A DNA stretch of 64,000 bases from Opitutaceae bacterium (lineage in GTDB: Bacteria; Verrucomicrobiota; Verrucomicrobiia; Opitutales; Opitutaceae): assembly GCA_028284385.1 (NCBI GenBank), contig JANQRT010000068.1, positions 186,001-250,000 on the forward strand, given 5' to 3'. Under the pieces are notes generated by a model that had not been told where the DNA came from, searched no databases, and saw only the letters and a program-made list of their open reading frames with translations. Position 1 is the first letter of the stretch, and each line of letters opens with the position of its first letter. Positions 50,568 to 59,779 of this stretch are shown here, piece by piece. A program made the position numbers and the translations under genes.

Positions 50568-51842
50568 CTAGGCTCTATAATCTTCAATCAAGCCATTCAG
50601 GCTAGGCGGGAAAAGGCCTTCAATGAAAACGCCCTCGTCTCTAACCTCTTCATTGCGGATGCCGCCGCTTTTATGAAGTCGCGAGACCACATCATAGCGA
50701 TCATGGGGAATCAAAAGTTCGATTGATCGGAGTCTAGCGTTTAGCGTATCGGAAATCGCTTGCTTTAATTCCGGCAATCCTTCCCCGCTTAAGGCGCTAA
50801 CGAAGTGAGCGTCTGGATACACAAGTTTTAGTCGATCCATGAGCTCCGGGCTGTGTGGTCCGTCGACTTTGTTGAAGACGATCAGAGTAGGATTACCGTC
50901 GGCTTCGATGTCCTGCAAAACCCGGAGGGTCGTTTCGTGGTGCTCGTCGACCTCTGGATTCGACATGTCTAGCACGTGTATCAACAAGTCGGCGACGACA
51001 GCTTCTTCGAGGCTCGCCTTGAAGGCCTCTACCAGGCGGTGAGGAAGGCGGCGCACGAAGCCGACGGTATCGGTAATCAATACATGCTGACTGTTGTCCA
51101 GCTCCAAGCGTCGGGTAGTCGGATCGAGCGTGGCGAATAGCTTATCCTCTGCCAATACGTTGGCGTTGGTCAGCTGGTTGAGCAGAGTGGACTTGCCGGC
51201 ATTAGTGTATCCAACGATGGATACGGTAGGCACAGGCTTGCGAAGTCTTTTAGCGCGTTGCACATGGCGATGGCGAATGACTGCGCTGAGCTCCTTCTTA
51301 ACCAGAGCGATACGTTCCCGGACCATGCGACTGTCGGCCTCGAGCTGAGTTTCCCCCTGACCTCTCGCTCCAGTCATGCCCCCTCGTTGACGACTGAGGT
51401 GAGTCCAAGCGCGGCGCAAGCGAGGCAGCGAATACTCCATGCGAGCTAGCTCCACTTGCAGTCGAGCTTCTTTGGTTTGAGCCCTCTCGGAAAAAATATC
51501 GATAATCACTTCCTGGCGATCGATCACCGCGATTTTCGACTCGCGTTCCCAATTGCGTTGCTGAGCCGGGGTCAGTTCATCGTCGAATATGACAACGTCC
51601 GCCTGGTGATCTTCTACGAGTTCGAGGATTTCCTGCATTTTGCCAGTGCCAACCAGAAAGGCAGGCTGAGGCTTGCGAAGCTTCACGATCAGCGTATCCA
51701 CAATGGGGATATCGAGATTAGTGGTCAGTTCTTCCAGCTCTTCCAGAAGGTATTCCGCTTCCGAGCGAGACATAGTGGAGCGCTGGATTCCAATGAGAAT
51801 CGCTCGCTGCACTTTTTTCCGGTTTTCCTCGAGGTCGAACAT
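50568..51842 (-). CDS. hflX: Ribosome-associated GTPase HflX
   Basis: GTPase that splits stalled or hibernating 70S ribosomes, linked to heat stress. About 424 residues from the ATG at 51842 (MFDLEENRKKVQRAILIG). The N-terminal HflX domain has FLVGTGKMQEILELV and a coiled coil with SRQRGGMTGARGQGETQLEA. The G domain has P-loop VGYTNAGKSTLLNQL, switch DPTTRRLE, ITDTVGFVRRLPHRLVEAF and FNKVDGP. A longer in-frame start at 51911 runs through a repeat and is not favoured. Confidence 0.95.
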   Translation of the reverse strand: MFDLEENRKKVQRAILIGIQRSTMSRSEAEYLLEELEELTTNLDIPIVDTLIVKLRKPQPAFLVGTGKMQEILELVEDHQADVVIFDDELTPAQQRNWERESKIAVIDRQEVIIDIFSERAQTKEARLQVELARMEYSLPRLRRAWTHLSRQRGGMTGARGQGETQLEADSRMVRERIALVKKELSAVIRHRHVQRAKRLRKPVPTVSIVGYTNAGKSTLLNQLTNANVLAEDKLFATLDPTTRRLELDNSQHVLITDTVGFVRRLPHRLVEAFKASLEEAVVADLLIHVLDMSNPEVDEHHETTLRVLQDIEADGNPTLIVFNKVDGPHSPELMDRLKLVYPDAHFVSALSGEGLPELKQAISDTLNARLRSIELLIPHDRYDVVSRLHKSGGIRNEEVRDEGVFIEGLFPPSLNGLIEDYRA

Positions 51843-51845
51843 GGA

Positions 51846-51921
51846 AGTGGGTTTTAGGCTTTGGGTCTTAGGTATCTGGTTGTGAATCGAAACCTGCAAC
51901 CCAATACCCAAAACCTAATCG
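51846..51921. repeat. Inverted pair of GGGTTT-type repeats before hflX
   Basis: AGTGGGTTTTAGGCTTTGGG with TCTTAGG (about 51846-51872) faces minus-strand GATTAGGTTTTGGGTATTGG with GTTGCAGGTT (51920-51891). The arms are imperfectly inverted around a short core. A related tract lies at 59664-59735. Confidence 0.55.
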
Positions 51922-51927
51922 CCTTTT

Positions 51928-51968
51928 GAAAAATGAAAAGCCCTGCTCCCCTTAGGCGAGAGCAGAGC
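51928..51968 (-). terminator. Rho-independent terminator of ppdK
   Basis: On the minus strand GCTCTGCTC and GAGCAGGGC form a stem with one G-U type pair and a loop of about 11 bases, followed by TTTTCATTTTTC. It lies about 30 bases past the ppdK stop. Confidence 0.8.
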
Positions 51969-51999
51969 TAGTTTTAAAGTTTCCTATTAGATAGGCAGT

Positions 52000-54768
52000 T
52001 TAGGCGCCGGCCTCGATAGCCGCTTGAGCTGCCGCGAGACGCGCGACGGGAACGCGAGGAGGCGAGCAGCTGACGTAGGTCAGTCCGACCTTATGGCAGA
52101 ATTTCACTGAGGAAGGATCGCCGCCATGCTCGCCGCAGATGCCCAGCTTGATATTCGGACGAGTCGCCTTGCCGCCCTCAACACCAAGCTTTACCAATGC
52201 TCCGACGCCAGTCTGGTCAATCGAGGCAAATGGATTTTGCGGCAGAATGTCGAGGTCCTTGTATTTGCCAAGGAAGCTGCCTGCATCGTCACGGCTCATG
52301 CCGAGCGTAGTCTGGGTGAGGTCGTTGGTGCCGAAGCTGAAGAACTCCGCGCTTTCAGCGATCTCGCTAGAGGTTACCGCAGCGCGTGGCACTTCAATCA
52401 TCGTTCCGACGAGATAGTTGATCTTCACGCCCTTTGCTTTTTGAACCTCTTGGGCGACGCGATGAACAATCGCTACCTGGTTGTCGAGCTCGTCCTTAAA
52501 GCCAACCAAAGGTATCATCACTTCTGGAAGAACCTTGATCTTCTTTTTAAGTTTTAGAACTTGAGCGGCTGCTTCGAAAATAGCGCGAGCCTGCATTTCC
52601 GTAATTTCTGGATACGAAATTCCCAAGCGGCAACCACGATGACCAAGCATCGGATTCTGCTCGTGCAGGGCGCGAACGCGTTCGCTGATCACATCAGGCG
52701 AGACTCCCAAGTGCTCGGCTAACGTGCGACGAGTGGCGTCGTCCTGGGGAAGGAATTCATGCAAAGGCGGATCGAGCAGTCGGATCGTGACCGGGCGGCC
52801 ATTCATCGCTTTAAAGAGCCCGTTGAAATCCTTGCGCTGGAATGGCAACAGCTTCTTGAGGGCCTTCTTCCGTTCCGATTCGGCGGCGGCGAGAATCATT
52901 TCCCGCATGTAGGTAATGCGATCGCCTTCGAAGAACATGTGCTCCGTACGGCAAAGGCCGATGCCTTCCGCTCCAAGGGCTACTGCCGACTCCGATTGCT
53001 CTGGCGTATCCGCGTTAGTGCGCACACCCATTTTGCGGTATTTGTCGGCCCACTTCATCACCTGATCGAAAAGCTGGTAGGTGTAGCTGTCAGCGGCCCT
53101 CATTTTCCCCGCCAGTACTTGCGAGACTTCGGAAGGAGCCGTGTCGACATGACCTGCGAAGATCTGACCGGTGGTGCCATCGATGGAGATGAATTCGCCT
53201 TCCTTAAGGGTGATCTTTCCAGCGGAAATAGTACGTGAACGATAATTGATATCGATGTCCGAAGCGCCGCAAATACAGACCTTGCCCATCTGTCGAGCTA
53301 CGAGAGCGGCATGCGAAGAAACGCCACCACGAGAAGTTAGAATGCCATCGGAGGCGATCATGCCTCGCAGGTCTTCTGGCGAGGTTTCCTCGCGACAGAG
53401 GATAACTGGATTGCCGCGGGCAACTTCTTCTTCAGCGTCCGAGGCGTTGAATACGATCTTGCCGGAAGCCGCTCCTGGACCAGCAGGCAAGCCAGTGGCC
53501 ATGAGTTTCGCTTTCTTAATGGCCGCTGCGTCGAAAATGGGTACGAGCAGACTCGAAATCTGGTCCGCCGGAATTTTGGTCACGGCAGTCTTTTGCGTCA
53601 TCAAACGCTCCTTTGTCATTTCCACGGCAATACGAACCGCGGCCAGGCCAGTGCGCTTTCCGTTGCGAGTTTGCAGCATGTAGAGCGTTCCATCTTCGAT
53701 GGTGAACTCGAAATCCTGTACGTCGCCGAAGTGCTTTTCCAGTTTCTTGCGAACCACGCTGAGTTCCTTGAAGGACTTGGGCATGTCGTCTTCAAGCTGA
53801 GCGATGGGGAATGGTGTGCGGACACCGGCTACCACGTCTTCGCCTTGGGCATTGATGAGATACTCGCCGTAGAAAACGTTTTCACCGTTGGCGGGGTCAC
53901 GCGTGAAAGCTACGCCGGTAGCTGAAGTGTCACCCATGTTCCCGAATACCATGAGCTGAACGTTAACGGCGGTTCCCCATTCGGCAGGGATACTGTACTT
54001 CTGGCGGTAGAGTATCGCTCTCTCGTTTTGCCAAGAACTGAAAACGGCTCCGATGGCTCCATTGAGCTGTTGGTGAACGTCTTGGGGGAAAGCCCCGCCG
54101 GTACGATCTTTGATGAGCTTCTGGAAGCGCTTGATGACTTCCTTGTTGTTTTCCTCGGTAAGATCCGAATCAACCTCGACGCCCACTTCCTTCTTCACGC
54201 CTTCCAGGACATGTTCAAAAGGCTCAGGCTCGAGTTCGCTGCGAGACTGGACGCCCATAACGACGTCGCCGTACATTTGCACGAAACGACGGTAGCAGTC
54301 GTAGGCGAAACGGCCATTGCCGGATTTCGCCTTGAGGGCTTCGACCGTCTTGTCGTTCAGGCCAAGATTGAGGATGGTATCCATCATGCCTGGCATGGAT
54401 TCGCGAGCCCCGGAGCGAACCGAAAAGAGAAGGGGATTCTTGTTATCGCCGAATTTCTTGCCGCTTTCCCTTTCCACAGTCTTAATGGCGGCTTCGATCT
54501 GGCCCTTGAGGGCAGCAGGGTATTTGCGATTGTTTTTGTAGTACTCGGTGCAGACGTCCGTTGTGATGGTGAAGCCGCCAGGAACTGGCAGACCAATGCT
54601 TGCCATCTCCGCCAGGTTAGCGCCCTTGCCGCCAAGGAGCTCCTTCATTTTAGCGTTACCGTCGGTTTTCTTTCCGAACGAGTAAACGTATTTGGGGGCT
54701 TTTGCGGCTGATTTGCGCGTCGCCTTTTTAGCTTTCTTTGGGCTTTTAGCAGTGGATTTGGATGGCAT
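52000..54768 (-). CDS. ppdK: Pyruvate, phosphate dikinase with basic N-terminal tail
   Basis: Interconverts pyruvate, ATP and phosphate with PEP, AMP and PPi. About 922 residues from the ATG at 54768. ATP-grasp domain GGKGANLAEMASIGLPVPGG; phospho-histidine domain LTSRGGVSSHAALVARQMGK; PEP domain with GIGLCRTEHMFF, NPMLGHRGCRLGI and CGEHGGDPSSVKFC. It begins with about 27 extra residues, MPSKSTAKSPKKAKK onward, rich in Lys, Ala and Ser like histone tails, before the family start YVYSFGKKTDGNAKMKELLG. An in-frame start further upstream at 54849 adds non-conserved residues. Confidence 0.95.
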   Translation of the reverse strand: MPSKSTAKSPKKAKKATRKSAAKAPKYVYSFGKKTDGNAKMKELLGGKGANLAEMASIGLPVPGGFTITTDVCTEYYKNNRKYPAALKGQIEAAIKTVERESGKKFGDNKNPLLFSVRSGARESMPGMMDTILNLGLNDKTVEALKAKSGNGRFAYDCYRRFVQMYGDVVMGVQSRSELEPEPFEHVLEGVKKEVGVEVDSDLTEENNKEVIKRFQKLIKDRTGGAFPQDVHQQLNGAIGAVFSSWQNERAILYRQKYSIPAEWGTAVNVQLMVFGNMGDTSATGVAFTRDPANGENVFYGEYLINAQGEDVVAGVRTPFPIAQLEDDMPKSFKELSVVRKKLEKHFGDVQDFEFTIEDGTLYMLQTRNGKRTGLAAVRIAVEMTKERLMTQKTAVTKIPADQISSLLVPIFDAAAIKKAKLMATGLPAGPGAASGKIVFNASDAEEEVARGNPVILCREETSPEDLRGMIASDGILTSRGGVSSHAALVARQMGKVCICGASDIDINYRSRTISAGKITLKEGEFISIDGTTGQIFAGHVDTAPSEVSQVLAGKMRAADSYTYQLFDQVMKWADKYRKMGVRTNADTPEQSESAVALGAEGIGLCRTEHMFFEGDRITYMREMILAAAESERKKALKKLLPFQRKDFNGLFKAMNGRPVTIRLLDPPLHEFLPQDDATRRTLAEHLGVSPDVISERVRALHEQNPMLGHRGCRLGISYPEITEMQARAIFEAAAQVLKLKKKIKVLPEVMIPLVGFKDELDNQVAIVHRVAQEVQKAKGVKINYLVGTMIEVPRAAVTSSEIAESAEFFSFGTNDLTQTTLGMSRDDAGSFLGKYKDLDILPQNPFASIDQTGVGALVKLGVEGGKATRPNIKLGICGEHGGDPSSVKFCHKVGLTYVSCSPPRVPVARLAAAQAAIEAGA

Positions 54769-55033
54769 CCTATTTCGCTTTATGGTTTTGCAATGATAAG
54801 CCGAAACGAGGAAATCCGCTCTTTCGGCTTGAAGAAAAGGCTTCCACATAAGAACGGATTACCATCTGTCAATGGGATACACAGTAATTGTTCTAATAGT
54901 TACCAAATCGTCCCCTTTGCGGCAAATCCGCTTCGAAACGCTCGCAACTCCAAGTAAGTCGCGCATGAAGAAAGATTTTGACGACGCGAGTCTTCGAATA
55001 GAAGAGTAAGCCAGATATCACCTGCAAGAACGC

Positions 55034-55921
55034 ATGCCGGACCAAGAAGAAATTCAGCCCTACGACGAAAACAAAAGTCTGGAAGAGGACAGTCCTGAAG
55101 ATGCCTTGGAAGAGTACGGGCTGGAGGAGGAGGACGATTGGGCAGGCGATCCAAAGAAAATGGGCTTCCTCGACCACCTTGAGGAACTTCGCTGGACCAT
55201 TATCAAGCCGCTGGCCGTTTTCTTTATCACTTTCGTGGTTGTCATGGTGTTTATTCGGGATGTATCCGATTTATTGATGTGGCCGCTTCAACAGGCTGAG
55301 CAAAGACTAGGCGAAGATGGCAGTATCAGTACCTTGATGACACGAAATCCCATGGGCGTTTACTCGGCTATGTTGCAGATAGGATTCATGCTCAGCCTGT
55401 CAACGGCTTTGCCGTTTATCATCTATTACGGAGCGAAATTCGTGGCGCCCGCTTTGACAAAGAAGGAAAAGCGATTGCTGTTGCCGGGATCAATCGGCGT
55501 ATTCATATTTTTTCTATTAGGCAGCTCCTTCAGTTTCTTCCTTTTGTTGCCCGCCTCGATTCGAATCACTCTGTGGTTCAACAGTCTAATGGACTATCAA
55601 CCCCTATGGACGCCTGATAGCTATTTCAGTTTCATGCTTTGGCTAGTGTTAGGCATGGGCGTGTCATTCGAGTTTCCGCTAGTCGTGATGCTGCTGGTGT
55701 ATCTCGGAATCCTCACTGCGGATCAACTCGCTAATTCAAGGCGTATCATGATTCTGGTGTTCATCGTGGCTGCAGCTCTATTGACGCCTCCCGACCCTTT
55801 CACCCAACTGATGGTGGCGGGTCCAATGGTGCTGCTCTACGAGCTTTCCATCTGGGTCGCTCGCATCATGCAGCGTAAACGCGAGCGGGAGTTGAATACG
55901 ATCCTAGCGGACGATGACTAG
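55034..55921 (+). CDS. tatC: Sec-independent protein translocase TatC
   Basis: Core membrane subunit of the twin-arginine export system. 295 residues with six hydrophobic helices between about residues 58 and 280; MGFLDHLEELRWTIIKPLAV marks the conserved N-terminal segment. It carries about 40 extra acidic residues first (LEEDSPEDALEEYGLEEEDD), predicted in the cytoplasm; a start at the inner ATG (55160) would remove them. No tatA or tatB gene is adjacent. Its stop codon overlaps a perfect inverted repeat that probably ends transcription from both sides. Confidence 0.93.
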   Translation: MPDQEEIQPYDENKSLEEDSPEDALEEYGLEEEDDWAGDPKKMGFLDHLEELRWTIIKPLAVFFITFVVVMVFIRDVSDLLMWPLQQAEQRLGEDGSISTLMTRNPMGVYSAMLQIGFMLSLSTALPFIIYYGAKFVAPALTKKEKRLLLPGSIGVFIFFLLGSSFSFFLLLPASIRITLWFNSLMDYQPLWTPDSYFSFMLWLVLGMGVSFEFPLVVMLLVYLGILTADQLANSRRIMILVFIVAAALLTPPDPFTQLMVAGPMVLLYELSIWVARIMQRKRERELNTILADDD

Positions 55922-55994
55922 GTAGCGGCTAGCGTCCTCGCTAGCCAAACGAACATTCATATATCTATGGCTAGCGAGGACGCTAGCCGCTACC
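55921..55994. repeat. Perfect 26-bp inverted repeat between tatC and hemL
   Basis: The arms 55921-55946 and 55969-55994 are exact reverse complements (the left begins GGTAGCGGCTAGCGTCC and ends TCGCTAGCC) around a 22-base AT-rich loop. It lies between convergent genes and could form a 26-bp RNA hairpin in both transcripts. It resembles dispersed repeats of other Verrucomicrobia, but no second copy was noticed in the window. Confidence 0.9.
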
Positions 55995-56022
55995 CGTTAA
56001 TAAGGGAGGAGGTTCTGCCCAC

Positions 56023-57300
56023 TTACAAATCGTGTAACGATTTTACGAATACATCGCAGGCTTGATCGATCGCTTCTTGCTCGTGGGCGGTTGAAATGAA
56101 ATTGCCTTCGTATTTCGACGGCGGGATGTAGACGCCGTTTTCAAGGCAGGCATGGAAGTACTTGTTGAATCGATCGGTATCCGAATTGGTAGCGTCCTGC
56201 AGGTTTTCCACGGGATCTTCGGAAAAGTAGAGGCAGAACATGGAGCCGACTTGCGGAATTTGAGCAGGTAGACCGATTTCCTGCAACGTTGTCTCGATAG
56301 CTTCCTGCACTTGGCTGCCCATTTTTTCCAGTCGCTGGTAGGCGTCGCTTTCCTTTAGAAGCTTTAGAGCGGCGATACCCGCCGCCATGGCGAGGGGATT
56401 GCCGCTTAGCGTTCCCGCCTGATAGACCGGGCCCAAAGGAGCCAGGCAGTCCATGATTTCCGTTTTTCCTCCGACGGCCCCGACCGGAAGCCCGCCACCG
56501 ATAATCTTACCCAAAGCGGTTAGATCTGGCTGGATGTCTTCTTTTTCCTGTACGCCTCCAGCGGATACGCGAAAGCCGGTCATGACCTCGTCGAAAATAA
56601 GCACGCTTCCATGTTTGGAACAAAGATCTCGCAGGCTTTGCAGGTAGCCACTCTTGGGCATAATCAACCCGATATTAGCCGGGTAGGGCTCCAGGATGAC
56701 GCCGGCCAGCTCTTCTCCGTATTTCGAGAAGGCCGCATCGAGAGCTTCCAGATCGTTGAATGGCAAGACAATCGTTTCTTCGGCAAAGCTTTCGGGGATG
56801 CCGGCACTGTCCGGATTCCCAAGGGTGAGGGCCCCTGAACCGGCCTTGATAAGGAGCGAGTCCACGTGGCCGTGATAGCATCCTTCGAACTTGATGATCT
56901 TATTTCGCTTAGTGTAGCCGCGAGCGAGGCGAATGGCGGTCATGGTAGCCTCAGTGCCGCTGTTGACCATTCTCACTTTTTCTATGGATGGCACCATTTC
57001 GATAATCAGTTCGGCCATTGTGACCTCGTAAGGGTTGGGCGTTCCAAAACTCGTTCCCTTGTTTAGAGCTTCGGCTATGGCTTCGCGAATGACCTCGTTG
57101 TCGTGTCCATGAATGGCCGGTCCCCAGGTGCATACGAAATCGACGAGATCGCGATCGTCGGCAGTCGTAAGGTAAGCTCCATGAGCTTTCTTGGTGAAAA
57201 AAGGAGTGCCGCCGACTGACCGAAAGGCGCGAACCGGCGAATTGACGCCGCCCGGCATCAGCTGTTGGGCGCGTTGAAAGAGGGATTCGGAACTATTCAT
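56023..57300 (-). CDS. hemL: Glutamate-1-semialdehyde 2,1-aminomutase
   Basis: PLP enzyme giving 5-aminolevulinate in the C5 route to tetrapyrroles. About 425 residues from the ATG at 57300. Motifs: LMPGGVNSPVRAFRSVGG, YHGHVDSLLIKAGSG, LIFDEVMTGFRVSAGG and the PLP-lysine region ALGKIIGGGLPVGAVGG. A start at 57348 would overlap nadE and add non-conserved residues. It follows nadE by about 25 bases on the same strand. Confidence 0.96.
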   Translation of the reverse strand: MNSSESLFQRAQQLMPGGVNSPVRAFRSVGGTPFFTKKAHGAYLTTADDRDLVDFVCTWGPAIHGHDNEVIREAIAEALNKGTSFGTPNPYEVTMAELIIEMVPSIEKVRMVNSGTEATMTAIRLARGYTKRNKIIKFEGCYHGHVDSLLIKAGSGALTLGNPDSAGIPESFAEETIVLPFNDLEALDAAFSKYGEELAGVILEPYPANIGLIMPKSGYLQSLRDLCSKHGSVLIFDEVMTGFRVSAGGVQEKEDIQPDLTALGKIIGGGLPVGAVGGKTEIMDCLAPLGPVYQAGTLSGNPLAMAAGIAALKLLKESDAYQRLEKMGSQVQEAIETTLQEIGLPAQIPQVGSMFCLYFSEDPVENLQDATNSDTDRFNKYFHACLENGVYIPPSKYEGNFISTAHEQEAIDQACDVFVKSLHDL

Positions 57301-57325
57301 ATCATTTTGGCCATAGAGGGGCGAT

Positions 57326-58963
57326 TTATGAAATGTATTTTTGCACAATGGGAATTCTTCGACCGACGCCGAAGGCGAGTGGAGTCAATTTTAATCCCGG
57401 AGCGGCTTGCTTGCGCTTGTATTCGTTTAAATCCACCTTGCGTATTATGTCTTTAACTACATCTGGATCGTAGCCTTTTTCGATAATTTCCTGAGAAGAG
57501 AGGCCTTCCTCTACGTAGCATTTCAGTATGCCATCGAGAATATCGTAGGGCGGCAGGCTATCCTCGTCTTTCTGGTCGGGTCTCAACTCGGCAGACGGCG
57601 GCTTTTCGATGGTGGATTGGGGGATTTTTTCTCCGTCACGATTCATGTGTTTCGCCAGCTCGAAAACCATGGTTTTGGGCAGATCCGAGATAACGGCAAG
57701 TCCGCCGCACATGTCTCCGTAAAGCGTACAATAACCCACTGCCAGTTCGCTCTTGTTGCCAGTGGTGAGGAGAAGAGCTCCGAATTTATTGGACATGGCC
57801 ATGAGAAGAAGGCCGCGCGATCGGGCTTGTATGTTTTCTTCGGTGACATCCTTTTCGCTACCGCCGAACAATGAGGAGAGCGTTTCTTCCGAAGCGGCCA
57901 AAACTTCAGCGATGGGAACCGTATGAAATTCGATGCCAAGGTTTCGAGCCAAGTCCTGGGCGTCGGTTTTGCTGTGGCTGCTGGAAATATCCGAGGGCAA
58001 GCTTATTCCTGTAACGTTTTCCTGGCCAAGCGCCTTTTGAGCTATGGCTGCTGTAACCGCTGAGTCAATACCGCCACTTAGGCCTATCAAGGCCTTCTTG
58101 AAACCGCTTTTATGAGCATAGTCTCTTAGTCCGAGAGACAAAGCGTCTTCAATCTCCTGCATTCTGGATTGCCGAAAAGTAGGGGAGAAGGAGGCGTCTT
58201 GTTTGGTATCTACAATTCTTAACTCCTCCTCGAAGCTCGCTAAACCGGCAATCAGCTCGCCTTGAGCATCGGCTACCATGCTGCGTCCATCGAAGATAAG
58301 CTCGTCGTTTCCCCCGACCGCATTGACGTAGACAAGAGGCGCCTGGCAGCTCTTGGCGATATCGGACACCAGTCTTTCGCGGATTTCGTTTTTATCGATA
58401 TGCCATGGACTTGCTGAGAGGTTGACCAGCAAGTCGATAGGCTCGCTGGACAGCTGATCGATAGGGCCTGATCGGTAGCGCTGACGATTGTTTGTTTCTT
58501 CAGTAGTCCAGATGTCCTCGCAAATGGTTACGCCAATGCGTTGGTCGTTGTGTGTGAAGATAAGAGAACCGTCGGCGGCTTCGAAGTACCGGTCCTCGTC
58601 GAAAACATCGTAGGTCGGAAGCAGGCATTTCCTGCCAATTTCCTTTACCTGCCCATCGTAGCAGACTGCTGCCGCGTTGAAATTGTCGCGGCCTCGACCC
58701 GAATCATTGGATTCGACGTAGCCGACTATGGCAGGGATAGAAGCGGTTTTCGCGGCGAATTGCCCTAGCGATTCCACGGTGTCCCGTACAAAGCTTCGCT
58801 TGAAAAGCAGGTCTCGAGGTGGGTAGCCGCAGATAGCCAGTTCGGGAAAGACCACGATCTCAACTCCCTCGGCAACGAGCTGCTCATAGGCATTGATGAC
58901 CAAGGACGTGTTCCCAGGGAAATCGCCGACGGTGGTATTAATCTGAGCTAGGCCTATTTTCAT
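57326..58963 (-). CDS. nadE: Glutamine-dependent NAD+ synthase
   Basis: Amidates nicotinate adenine dinucleotide to NAD+. 545 residues in two domains: an N-terminal nitrilase-like glutaminase (about 1-255: VFPELAICGYPPRDLL with Glu, GRKCLLPTYDVFDEDRYF with Lys, GVTICEDIW with Cys) and a C-terminal NAD synthetase with P-loop IGLSGGIDSAVTAAIA and the TGNKSELAVGYCTLYGDMCG segment. It is therefore able to use glutamine. It lies upstream of hemL and may share its transcript. Confidence 0.96.
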   Translation of the reverse strand: MKIGLAQINTTVGDFPGNTSLVINAYEQLVAEGVEIVVFPELAICGYPPRDLLFKRSFVRDTVESLGQFAAKTASIPAIVGYVESNDSGRGRDNFNAAAVCYDGQVKEIGRKCLLPTYDVFDEDRYFEAADGSLIFTHNDQRIGVTICEDIWTTEETNNRQRYRSGPIDQLSSEPIDLLVNLSASPWHIDKNEIRERLVSDIAKSCQAPLVYVNAVGGNDELIFDGRSMVADAQGELIAGLASFEEELRIVDTKQDASFSPTFRQSRMQEIEDALSLGLRDYAHKSGFKKALIGLSGGIDSAVTAAIAQKALGQENVTGISLPSDISSSHSKTDAQDLARNLGIEFHTVPIAEVLAASEETLSSLFGGSEKDVTEENIQARSRGLLLMAMSNKFGALLLTTGNKSELAVGYCTLYGDMCGGLAVISDLPKTMVFELAKHMNRDGEKIPQSTIEKPPSAELRPDQKDEDSLPPYDILDGILKCYVEEGLSSQEIIEKGYDPDVVKDIIRKVDLNEYKRKQAAPGLKLTPLAFGVGRRIPIVQKYIS

Positions 58964-59088
58964 TCAATGAGGTGGAAAGTGTTGGAAGCTTACGGGAAAG
59001 GGCAAGTTGGCTTTTTTGGCAATTGAAGCCAGCTTGGCGAAAGCTTTCGTTGCCAGATCCGATTGAAGCGCCCATTAGAGGATCCCAG

Positions 59089-59658
59089 ATGAAGGAGTTC
59101 ATATTGGCATCGGCCTCGCCTCGTCGAAAAGATCTTCTGGATAGCATCGGAGCTCGATTTCGTATAATCCCGGCCGAGGTGACGGAGGAAGAGGATGGCG
59201 ATCATGATCCGGAGTGGATGGTTTGGCACAATGCCGAGCTGAAAGCGGCTTGGGTAGCCGAGCGGCATCCAGAATCATTCGTGCTGGGAGCGGACACGAC
59301 GGTCTATATCGATAATCGAGTACTGAACAAGCCGAGAGATCTTGAAGAGGCTCGAGGCATGTTGACGATTCTTTCTGGGCGTACCCATATTGTGTATACT
59401 GGCTTTTCGCTTCATCGGAAATGCGACAAACTGATCGAAACGCGGGGTGTACGAAGTTCGGTAAGTTTTAAGCCGCTCGACGATACGACGATCGATCGCT
59501 ACTTTGGAGTAGTGAATGTGCTCGATAAGGCTGGAGCGTATGGCATTCAGGAGGGTACTGATATCATTATCGAGTCGTTCGAAGGGTCGCATTCGAACAT
59601 TATGGGTCTGCCAATCGATGAAACAAAGGAGCTTCTCAGCCGTCATAAGCTCATTTAG
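59089..59658 (+). CDS. maf: Maf-family nucleoside triphosphate pyrophosphatase
   Basis: House-cleaning NTP pyrophosphatase that removes non-canonical nucleotides (dTTP/UTP or m7GTP type). 189 residues from the ATG at 59089: FILASASPRRKDLLDSIGAR at the N-terminus, VLGADTTVYIDNRVLNKP, LSGRTHIVYTGFSL and DKAGAYGIQEG with acidic residues. An upstream start at 58972 adds 39 unrelated residues. Subfamily cannot be decided by eye. Confidence 0.94.
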   Translation: MKEFILASASPRRKDLLDSIGARFRIIPAEVTEEEDGDHDPEWMVWHNAELKAAWVAERHPESFVLGADTTVYIDNRVLNKPRDLEEARGMLTILSGRTHIVYTGFSLHRKCDKLIETRGVRSSVSFKPLDDTTIDRYFGVVNVLDKAGAYGIQEGTDIIIESFEGSHSNIMGLPIDETKELLSRHKLI

Positions 59659-59663
59659 GCTGT

Positions 59664-59735
59664 TGGGAATTTAGTTTGAGGTGTTGGGTTTATGGTTTTG
59701 GGTTCTAGTGAATTGGGTTGTGGGATGAGATTTTT
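59664..59735 (+). repeat. GGGTTT-type repeat tract between maf and the TonB-like gene
   Basis: Contains TTGAGGTGTTGGGTTTATGG and TTTTGGGTTCTAG followed by AATTGGGTTGTGGG, related to the arms before hflX (GATTAGGTTTTGGGTATTGG). It is a single-orientation tract without a gene. Confidence 0.5.
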
Positions 59736-59779
59736 TCCGGATCATATAATCTAAACACACAGCTGCTACCGCAGCTTTT

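Noticed and set aside
57301..57348. Upstream start for hemL overlapping the end of nadE
   Set aside because: The ATG at 57300 begins the conserved N-terminus; the extension is unrelated to the family and only reads the nadE end in another frame.
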